A DNA stretch of 10,597 bases from an uncultured Ruminococcus sp. (GTDB taxonomy: Bacteria; Bacillota; Clostridia; Oscillospirales; Acutalibacteraceae), in the NCBI GenBank assembly GCA_902773245.1, contig CACYDY010000195.1, positions 1-10,597 of the forward strand. The letters are read 5' to 3'. Of this stretch, positions 5,720-10,597 are shown in pieces. The notes beneath the pieces are model-generated. The model searched no databases. It saw nothing but the letters and a program-made list of their open reading frames with translations, and was not told where the DNA came from. A program made the translations under genes and the position numbers. How positions within the stretch are numbered: position 1 is the stretch's first letter; every line of letters starts with the position of its first letter.

Positions 5720-7000
5720 GTGTCTGATTTGAATTTTAAAAAAAGAAGGTTTCCGATTTATCTTTCGGTTATAATTTTTGTTTCGGTAATAATTCTGTGC
5801 TGCGTGAAAAACAAAGAACCGTCAAATTATGTTCAGCCTGATACTGCCGACAATGCGAGCACAGCGATATTATCAAAAGAAAAAACTGCCAAAGAACACG
5901 TTTTTCACGAAGGCGAAATGAGAGGAGTATGGATCCCTTATTTCAACTTGTCAAGCGGCAGCGGCAACATGACAGAAAAAGAATTTAAAAAGCACTTTGA
6001 CAATATTATAAAAACATCAAAGGAAAACGGTATAAACACCCTCTTCGTTCATGTGAGATCACACTGCGACGCAGTTTATCCGTCGGATATTTTTCCTTTT
6101 TCGGATATATTCACCGTTAACGGATCAGCGCCCGACTATGATCCTCTCGAATACATGATAACCGCCGCTCATACAGCCGGACTTGAGTTTCACGCATGGA
6201 TAAACCCTTTCAGAGTCCTGTCCGAAACCGATAAAAACTCACTTGACATCAACAGTCCGTGCTATGGCTGGATTCATGACAACGATCCGCAAAACGACAG
6301 ATTCCTCATTGAATACGACAACGGACTTTACTTAAATCCTGCCGCAAAAGGCGCTCGTGCTTTGATAATAAACGGAGTGAGGGAGCTTGTCGAAAACTAC
6401 AATATTGACGGTGTTCACTTTGATGATTATTTTTATATGTTTACCGAAAGCGATTATGACCGAGAGGACTACCTTGACTATGTCAACTCACTCGGTGATC
6501 TTTCACAGCCGCTTGATCTCGAACAATGGCGCTGCACAAATGTTAACGTACTGATCTCGGGCGTATACGCAGTTATCAAAAACGCCGATGGGCGTATACT
6601 TTTCGGGATTTCGCCTCAGGCAAACATAAAAAACGATCTTGAATCCGGAGCGGACGTTTATTCATGGTGCAGCAGATACGGCTATGTTGATTACATCGCT
6701 CCTCAGGTTTACTTTAACTCGGAAAACAGTATTCTTACCTTTGAGGATTCTGTAGAAGAGTGGAAAAATATTATCACTAACGACGATATCAAACTGTATA
6801 CAGGGCTTGCGCTGTACAAGGCAGGCAGCACGGAGGACGACGGCACGTGGCTTTCAAGCGACAGTATTATCTCAGATCAGATCGAGTATTCCCGAAAAGC
6901 CGAAACAGACGGATTCATACTTTACTCGTGGGAATATCTTTGCAGCGACATGACTGCCGCCGAGGTTGCAAATATGAAGGAGATAATAGACGAAGCCTGA
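5720..7000 (+). CDS. Membrane-anchored GHL10-family (DUF187) glycosidase-like protein
   Basis: Probable extracytoplasmic carbohydrate-active TIM-barrel protein of the glycosyl-hydrolase-like GHL10/DUF187 family (YngK, YddW relatives), thought to act on peptidoglycan or another envelope glycan. The substrate is not known from sequence. The 426-aa product starts with a basic stretch and one hydrophobic segment (about 11-29), most likely a signal anchor because ILCC is not a proper lipobox. Family blocks follow: MRGVWIPYFNL (67-77), HVRSHCDAVYPSD (111-123), FHAWINPFR (157-165), YLNPA (204-208), DGVHFDDYFY (230-239) with likely catalytic acidic residues, FGISPQANIKN (295-305), DYIAPQVYF (324-332) and FILYSWEYL (399-407). 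The start codon is GTG, with GAAAGGA 8 nt upstream. It ends 18 bp from the convergent GIY-YIG gene and no terminator is visible between them. Confidence 0.88.
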   Translation: MSDLNFKKRRFPIYLSVIIFVSVIILCCVKNKEPSNYVQPDTADNASTAILSKEKTAKEHVFHEGEMRGVWIPYFNLSSGSGNMTEKEFKKHFDNIIKTSKENGINTLFVHVRSHCDAVYPSDIFPFSDIFTVNGSAPDYDPLEYMITAAHTAGLEFHAWINPFRVLSETDKNSLDINSPCYGWIHDNDPQNDRFLIEYDNGLYLNPAAKGARALIINGVRELVENYNIDGVHFDDYFYMFTESDYDREDYLDYVNSLGDLSQPLDLEQWRCTNVNVLISGVYAVIKNADGRILFGISPQANIKNDLESGADVYSWCSRYGYVDYIAPQVYFNSENSILTFEDSVEEWKNIITNDDIKLYTGLALYKAGSTEDDGTWLSSDSIISDQIEYSRKAETDGFILYSWEYLCSDMTAAEVANMKEIIDEA

Positions 7001-7018
7001 GTTGATTGATAGCTGCCG

Positions 7019-7372
7019 TTAAAGTCTGCTATAGTCAGTTTGATCGACTTTCTCTTTGAAAACCGAAAAATCATTTTCCGAAATAAGATACTCTTTCTCC
7101 TGTTTTTTCAGACGCTTTATTCTGTATTCAAGCTTTGAAGCGAGTGACTTTGATTGGCATTCCCAAACTGCCTCGGTCTTTTTAGCTGTGTGACTTTTTG
7201 TATATTTTGCGCTTTTTGAACCTTTTGATAAATGCTCGGACATTCGGCGCTTTATGTCGGTGGTTATTCCGGTGTAAAGGCTTCCGTCGCTGCAGCGGAT
7301 AATATATGTAAAATACACCTTATCGGCTGAACTTTTGACTGATCGTTCGGCGGCGGAATTAGTCTGTATCAT
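7019..7372 (-). CDS. GIY-YIG domain protein, UPF0213 family
   Basis: Small GIY-YIG nuclease-fold protein of the UPF0213 (YhbQ/YazA-like) family. The two GIY-YIG half motifs are TYI (22-24) and YTG (33-35) within YFTYIIRCSDGSLYTGIT (20-37), followed by the conserved Arg/His region KRRMSEH (41-47), the KYTKSH block (56-61), and Glu82 in LEYRIKRLKK, the usual metal-binding Glu position. At 117 aa it is slightly longer than the family norm because of a 19-residue N-terminal leader and a charged tail. The cellular role is unsettled; nucleic-acid cleavage or repair is the usual guess. The start codon lies inside the upstream HD gene (14-nt overlap), with AAAGGA 10 nt upstream, suggesting translational coupling. 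Confidence 0.9.
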   Translation of the reverse strand: MIQTNSAAERSVKSSADKVYFTYIIRCSDGSLYTGITTDIKRRMSEHLSKGSKSAKYTKSHTAKKTEAVWECQSKSLASKLEYRIKRLKKQEKEYLISENDFSVFKEKVDQTDYSRL

Positions 7373-7961
7373 TTATGATATTTCCTTTTTCTACATTCGG
7401 CTTGATAATTTTTTCAAAGGCATAATCCCACAGAATCTGAGAGCCGCTCGAGGTGATTTCATTTCTTTTCAAAATTTTACTGAGCGGGACTTCATGCTCT
7501 CTCCAAGCTTTTCCGTCAGTGGCGTCGTTTAGCATCATTGGCTGAATATTATCCATAACGTGGGCAAATTTAGCTTCGGGTGTATCATTTCTTTCAAATT
7601 CTTCCCAAAGTGCCCTGAATTTTTCACACTCATTTTCGGGTAGCAGGGAGAATATCCTGTCCGCAGCTTTTTCCTCACGGTCACGCTGCGTAAGCTTCGC
7701 TTGTTCGTCGTAAGCATAGGTATCCCCTGCGTCGATCTCCACTATATCGTGAATAAGTATCATGGTTACCGTTTTCAGAACGTCGATCTCCTCATTTGAA
7801 TAATTACTAAGCAATATTGCCATAAGCGCAGCGTGCCAGGCATGTTCCGCGTCATTTTCCTTTTTCTCTCCGCCCGTCAGATAGGTTTGTCTTTGAATAA
7901 ATTTTTCCCTGTCGATTTCACGGCAGAAGTCAAACAACCTGTCAAGCTGTTCGTTATTCAT
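7359..7961 (-). CDS. HD-domain phosphohydrolase (HDDC2/YfbR-like)
   Basis: Metal-dependent HD hydrolase of the HD_3 group related to YfbR/HDDC2 5'-deoxynucleotidases. It probably dephosphorylates (deoxy)nucleoside monophosphates in the cytoplasm; the exact substrate is inference. The 200-aa product shows the H...HD...D ligands: His40 in NDAEHAWH (36-43), His71-Asp72 in LIHDIVEIDAGD (69-80) and Asp137 in FAHVMDNIQP. Asp77 and Asp80 fit the IDAGD signature of this subgroup. The ATG at 7961 was chosen because GGGAG sits 8 nt upstream; an in-frame GTG three codons earlier would overlap that site. It is first of a two-gene unit with the GIY-YIG gene and has its own extended -10 promoter. Confidence 0.9.
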   Translation of the reverse strand: MNNEQLDRLFDFCREIDREKFIQRQTYLTGGEKKENDAEHAWHAALMAILLSNYSNEEIDVLKTVTMILIHDIVEIDAGDTYAYDEQAKLTQRDREEKAADRIFSLLPENECEKFRALWEEFERNDTPEAKFAHVMDNIQPMMLNDATDGKAWREHEVPLSKILKRNEITSSGSQILWDYAFEKIIKPNVEKGNIINDTD

Positions 7962-7990
7962 GATGATCACTCCCGTAGCAGTTTTAATCT

Positions 7991-7999
7991 ATTATATCA
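7991..7999 (-). promoter_or_regulatory. Extended -10 promoter of the HD-GIY-YIG unit
   Basis: On the minus strand TGATATAAT (7999-7991) is a perfect TATAAT with an extended TGn. The -35 position holds only TGTTAT (8019-8014), which the extended -10 may offset. The predicted leader is about 22 nt. A perfect inverted repeat TTTTAC-T-GTAAAA (8024-8036) lies just upstream. Confidence 0.65.
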
Positions 8000-8143
8000 C
8001 AATATGGCGAAAAATAACAGAATTTTTACTGTAAAATTTTTGTCTGTAATCCGTATTATAAAATATTAATAATAACATCATATAGTTTAATGCATTATAT
8101 TTTATTAAGCTTTCGATAGTGCTAATTATTTTCAAAATAGCGA

Positions 8144-8172
8144 TTGATTTTTTTGTTCAAGTTTGTTATAAT
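8144..8172 (+). promoter_or_regulatory. Promoter of the DegV-family gene
   Basis: TTGATT (8144-8149, 4/6) and a perfect TATAAT (8167-8172) are separated by exactly 17 bp, predicting a start near 8179 and a 30-nt leader with AAGGAG at 8193-8198. Confidence 0.8.
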
Positions 8173-8208
8173 GTATGATGTATAATTATGTTAAGGAGTT
8201 CTCTTGAT

Positions 8209-9069
8209 ATGAACAGAAAAATAAAAATTACCGCAGACAGTACCTGCGATCTCACCGAGGAACAGATCAAACAGTTTGACGTTGAAATCATTCCGCTTCA
8301 TATTGTATATAATACCGAAAGCTATGAGGACGGTGTTAACATATTTCCAAAAGACATTTTTGCTCGTTACAAAGAAAAAAAGCAGCTGCCGAAAACATCT
8401 GCCGTAAGTATGTGGGAATACATGGAGCATTTCAAAAAATATGTGAATGACGGCTTTGAAGTCATTCATATCGGTTTGGGCTCGTCTATTTCTTCTTCTT
8501 TCAGAAATGCCGAAGCCGTTGCGTCCGATCTCGGACACGTCTACCCCATTGACTCCCAGAATTTATCCACAGCATCGGGACTTCTTGTTGCAAAAGCGTA
8601 TGATATGATAACTCAAACCGATCTTAGCGCAAAAGAAATCGCCGACGAGATCAAAAAATTAGTTCCCAAAGTAAGCTCAAGCTTTGTTATTGACAGTCTT
8701 GAATTTCTTCGTGCAGGCGGCCGCTGTTCAACGCTTGCAATGCTCGGCGCTAATCTTTTGAAGATCAAACCGTGCATTGAAGTCAACAATTCTGACGGCG
8801 CTTCGATGACTGTCGGAAGAAAATATCGCGGAAAATTCGAGAATGTTATTATTCAATACACCCGTGAAAAATTATCTCAGTTTTCCTCTTTCGATACAAA
8901 GAGAATCGCTCTCGTCAGCTGTGATGTTCCCGACGATATCGTAAAAAGCGTTTATGACATTATTGACGAAACAGGTATGTTTGAGGAAATTTGCGTAACA
9001 AAAGCAAGCTGCACTATCACCAGTCACTGTGGTCCGTGTACATTGGGAGTTATGTTTATAACCAAATGA
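8209..9069 (+). CDS. DegV family protein (FakB-type fatty-acid-binding protein)
   Basis: EDD-fold protein that binds a fatty acid; in Firmicutes, FakB proteins present it to the FakA kinase, giving acyl-phosphate for phospholipid synthesis. The 286-aa product shows ADSTCDL (9-15), PKTSAVS (61-67) with ligand-contacting Thr/Ser, GLGSSISSSF (89-98), IDSQNLSTASG (114-124), DSLEFLRAGGRCS (162-174), LKIKPCIEV (184-192) and the C-terminal TSHCGPCTLG (271-280). The usual GPGTLG here reads GPCTLG (Cys277). The start at 8209 has AAGGAG 10 nt upstream; an in-frame ATG seven codons earlier precedes that site and was rejected. No fakA is in the window and the bound lipid cannot be told. The gene is monocistronic, with promoter and terminator. 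Confidence 0.95.
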   Translation: MNRKIKITADSTCDLTEEQIKQFDVEIIPLHIVYNTESYEDGVNIFPKDIFARYKEKKQLPKTSAVSMWEYMEHFKKYVNDGFEVIHIGLGSSISSSFRNAEAVASDLGHVYPIDSQNLSTASGLLVAKAYDMITQTDLSAKEIADEIKKLVPKVSSSFVIDSLEFLRAGGRCSTLAMLGANLLKIKPCIEVNNSDGASMTVGRKYRGKFENVIIQYTREKLSQFSSFDTKRIALVSCDVPDDIVKSVYDIIDETGMFEEICVTKASCTITSHCGPCTLGVMFITK

Positions 9070-9119
9070 TTTTTATAAATATAGTTTCGTAATACGGAAT
9101 TTACATTTTTTAAATCAAT

Positions 9120-9156
9120 AAAGCCCAAGAGAATTTACATTTTCTTGGGCTTTTCT
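9120..9156 (+). terminator. Rho-independent terminator of the DegV-family gene
   Basis: An 11-bp stem, AAAGCCCAAGA (9120-9130) with TCTTGGGCTTT (9143-9153), is followed on the plus strand by T then CTACATTTT. It lies about 50 nt past the stop codon. The A/T flanks make weak action on the minus strand possible too. Confidence 0.88.
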
Positions 9157-9223
9157 ACATTTTCTTTGTTTATTTTGTATAAATTGTATTGAAATATGTC
9201 TAATATTTTTTAGCAATCTAAAC

Positions 9224-9252
9224 TTGAATTTTTTTATTTTTAATTATATAAT
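9224..9252 (+). promoter_or_regulatory. Promoter of the small XRE-family gene
   Basis: TTGAAT (9224-9229) and a perfect TATAAT (9247-9252) are exactly 17 bp apart, the same hexamer pair and spacing as the pckG promoter. It predicts a leader of about 58 nt. A second TATAAT at 9256-9261 has no -35 partner. Confidence 0.7.
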
Positions 9253-9316
9253 ATTTATAATCGAACGTTTAGTATTGGTGTTAAATGACTAAAATTAAGA
9301 TTTGGGAGATGAATCT

Positions 9317-9583
9317 ATGCGATTGCGTAAACAGTCTTTGGGAGATCGAAATTTGATTGGCGCAAAGGTAGAAGCCACACGAAAGAAGAAAGGTATGAAG
9401 CAGAAAGAACTGCTTGCACAGCTCCAGGTTCGAGGAGTCGACATGAACGCTTCCGGTCTTTCAAAACTTGAGGGACAGATTCGTTTTGTTACTGATGTGG
9501 AACTGGTCGCATTGGCAGATATTCTGGAGGTTTCCGTTGATTATTTATTGGGAAGAGAGCCTTCCGGCGATGAAATTGAATAA
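9317..9583 (+). CDS. Small XRE/Cro-C1-type helix-turn-helix protein
   Basis: An 88-aa protein that is nearly all DNA-binding domain: LIGAKVEATRKKKGMKQKEL (13-32) gives helices 1-2, GLSKLEGQIRFVTD (47-60) the recognition-helix region, and VELVALADILEVSVDYLLG (61-79) the closing helices with the common DYLLG ending. There is no effector domain, so it probably acts as a dimeric repressor or accessory regulator; the target is unknown. The ATG at 9317 has GGGAG 8 nt upstream; an in-frame TTG at 9302 overlaps that site and was rejected. The gene stands alone between its own promoter and terminator, next to no obvious toxin, phage or transposon gene. Similar stand-alone proteins are, to my knowledge, common in Clostridia. 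Confidence 0.9.
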   Translation: MRLRKQSLGDRNLIGAKVEATRKKKGMKQKELLAQLQVRGVDMNASGLSKLEGQIRFVTDVELVALADILEVSVDYLLGREPSGDEIE

Positions 9584-9598
9584 CTCAAAGCCTTTCTC

Positions 9599-9628
9599 GG
9601 ACCGTGTAAAAACGGTCCCTTTCTTGTT
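9599..9628 (+). terminator. Rho-independent terminator of the XRE-family gene
   Basis: A 7-bp GC-rich stem, GGACCGT (9599-9605) with ACGGTCC (9612-9618), closes a 6-nt loop and is followed by CTTTCTTGTT. It begins 16 nt after the stop codon. The minus strand lacks a U tract here, so it would not be a good terminator for the convergent HAD gene. Confidence 0.85.
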
Positions 9629-9659
9629 ATGATCCCACGCTGCTCAAAAAGGTTTTCTT

Positions 9660-10220
9660 TTATTTGAACTTCCAATCCGTTATTCGGTCACCCTTCACCA
9701 TAAAAGCCTTGTCGGCTTCTTTTGCAAGCGGAGTGTCACAATATGCATCGGAATAGAATTCATCTATTTTAGCATTTGCGAATTTCTCACGAAAACGTCT
9801 GACCTTTTCTTTTCCGTGGCAGTTTATGCCCGTGTATTTTCCCGTTTTCGGATCGACCTTAGAAGCCATAAGATAGTTTATTCCTACCTCCTTACAAATC
9901 GGTTCAAGCAAAAACTCCGGTGAAGCCGAAATTATAACATCGTCATTTTTCATTTGATTAAGATAAAACGGTTTTATTTTCGTTTTGTTTAATTCCCAAA
10001 AATCGGGCAGATCTTTTTCAATATCAACCTCGTGAAGAAATTCATACATCACTTCTTTAAACTGAGTTTTTGTGTTGATTCTAAGCAAATACTTAACGAA
10101 CGCCAACATAGTCTTTGGAAAATGCTTTGCAATACTCGGGTGACGTTTCAAACAAAAAACATAAAAATCAGAAGTGCTGTCGTTATAATAAATTGTTTTG
10201 TCAAAATCATATACATTCAT
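9660..10220 (-). CDS. HAD-superfamily (subfamily IB, SerB-like) phosphatase
   Basis: Cytoplasmic HAD-IB phosphohydrolase, 186 aa. Motif I is YDFDKT (4-9) with nucleophile Asp5 and acid/base Asp7; motif II is ISAS (97-100); Lys137/Lys139 in HGKEKVRRF fit motif III; motif IV is SDAYCDTPL (157-165) with Asp158 and Asp162. A helical cap lies between motifs I and II (about 15-88). Relatives include phosphoserine phosphatases and CicA-like proteins, but nothing in the sequence fixes the substrate. Start supported by GGAGGAG about 6 nt before the ATG. It is convergent with the XRE gene; no clear terminator of its own was seen. Upstream, a TATAAT on the minus strand (10266-10261) may be its -10, without a good -35. 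Confidence 0.9.
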   Translation of the reverse strand: MNVYDFDKTIYYNDSTSDFYVFCLKRHPSIAKHFPKTMLAFVKYLLRINTKTQFKEVMYEFLHEVDIEKDLPDFWELNKTKIKPFYLNQMKNDDVIISASPEFLLEPICKEVGINYLMASKVDPKTGKYTGINCHGKEKVRRFREKFANAKIDEFYSDAYCDTPLAKEADKAFMVKGDRITDWKFK

Positions 10221-10260
10221 AGGATGCTCCTCCGCATAAACTTATTCTGCCATTTTACAA

Positions 10261-10266
10261 ATTATA
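10261..10266 (-). promoter_or_regulatory. Possible -10 box of the HAD-IB gene
   Basis: A perfect TATAAT on the minus strand, about 40 nt before the start codon. The 17-bp upstream position gives AAATAC, a poor -35, so this is tentative. Confidence 0.35.
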
Positions 10267-10451
10267 ACGGTTTTTGGAAAGACGTATTTCGATCATTGCA
10301 GAAAGCGGACGAACGCCGCCCTCGATGTGCAAATGTCCTTGGGGCACCTTTGAAAAGGTCCTGCGAAACTTTAATAAGCTTGTATCGCTAATAATTTATA
10401 GTAAACGACATTAATTTTTGCTCAATCAGAGTTTTTATAAACCCTAACTTC

Positions 10452-10592
10452 GTTTTTAGGGGACGCTTTCTGACAAAGCGTCCCCTCTTCAAAAACAGTC
10501 CACCGGACTATTTTTGAATTCACCCCTTGCAAAGGGCTGTACGCTAAGGTGTTTCGCCGTCTGCGGACGGCGACCAAAGGCTCTGCCTTTGG
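10452..10592. repeat. Cluster of five adjacent inverted repeats
   Basis: Five consecutive hairpins: AGGGGACGCTTT/AAAGCGTCCCCT (10458-10469 with 10475-10486); AGTCC/GGACT (10497-10501 with 10505-10509), extendable by CAAAAA/TTTTTG; CCCTT/AAGGG (10524-10528 with 10532-10536); CGCCGTC/GACGGCG (10555-10561 with 10566-10572); and CCAAAGGC/GCCTTTGG (10574-10581 with 10585-10592). The layout resembles hairpin-rich dispersed intergenic repeats of Ruminococcus-like genomes (from memory, not checked). It runs to the window edge and is probably incomplete. Confidence 0.7.
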
Positions 10593-10597
10593 AAACT

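Larger units (their letters stand above)
10221..10597. other. Non-coding region with IS-end-like motif and hairpin cluster
   Basis: No credible gene in 377 bases up to the window edge. The first part holds the leader of the HAD gene. At 10342-10364 a motif beginning GGGCACCT matches one end of the element at 3269-3339 at 18 of 23 positions. From 10452 to the edge the DNA is a chain of hairpins, described separately. The end of the window cuts this region, so its full extent is unknown. Confidence 0.6.

Noticed and set aside
9302..9316. TTG start for the XRE-family gene
   Set aside because: It overlaps the GGGAG site that serves the ATG at 9317.
10254..10345. Minus-strand small reading frame (GTG start, about 29 codons) before the HAD gene
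   Set aside because: Weak ribosome-binding site and no recognisable product; it overlaps the IS-end-like motif and the putative -10, so it is more likely repeat sequence.
1..10597. CRISPR arrays, prophage, toxin-antitoxin or defence systems
   Set aside because: No regularly spaced repeats, phage structural genes, recombinase or recognisable effector genes were seen on either strand.

Overview
The window looks like ordinary chromosome from a low-GC, Gram-positive anaerobe of the Clostridia, most likely a Ruminococcus-like gut bacterium (family Oscillospiraceae). This rests on gene content (GTP-type PEP carboxykinase, GHL10-type envelope hydrolase, DegV protein, YwlE-like phosphatase), strong AGGAG ribosome-binding sites, AT-rich spacers with sigma-A-type promoters, and a hairpin-rich repeat cluster at the right edge. 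The taxon is an inference; no marker gene settles it.

Layout: (1) 11-1930, minus: pckG with its own promoter and terminator. (2) 2240-4290, minus: a likely operon of a YwlE-like low-molecular-weight phosphatase, rimI and tsaD. The first two overlap by 14 nt; a 71-bp MITE-like element separates rimI from tsaD. (3) 4432-4614, minus: tRNA-Arg(ACG) with promoter and terminator. (4) 4721-5590, minus: an RluA-family pseudouridine synthase, divergent from (5) 5720-7000, plus: a membrane-anchored GHL10 glycosidase-like protein with a GTG start. (6) 7019-7961, minus: an HD-domain phosphohydrolase and a UPF0213 GIY-YIG protein, again overlapping by 14 nt. (7) 8144-9156, plus: a DegV/FakB-type fatty-acid-binding protein with promoter and terminator. 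(8) 9224-9628, plus: a small XRE-type DNA-binding protein with promoter and terminator. (9) 9660-10220, minus: a HAD-IB phosphatase. (10) 10221-10597: no gene, but an IS-end-like motif and five consecutive hairpins.

The genes are mostly housekeeping: central carbon metabolism (pckG), translation and tRNA/rRNA modification (tsaD, rimI, pseudouridine synthase, tRNA-Arg), protein dephosphorylation, nucleotide clean-up (HD, HAD), lipid handling (DegV) and cell envelope (GHL10). I see no CRISPR array, defence island, prophage or complete transposon. The points most worth a second look are regulatory or repeat-like: a 14-bp palindrome over the pckG -35 box within a cluster of TTGAT/ATCAA motifs; back-to-back promoters sharing one -35 heptamer at 5670-5676; the MITE-like element before tsaD whose end resembles a motif at 10342-10364; and the hairpin cluster at the right edge with mutually exclusive pairings. 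I did not find a convincing undescribed multi-gene system.
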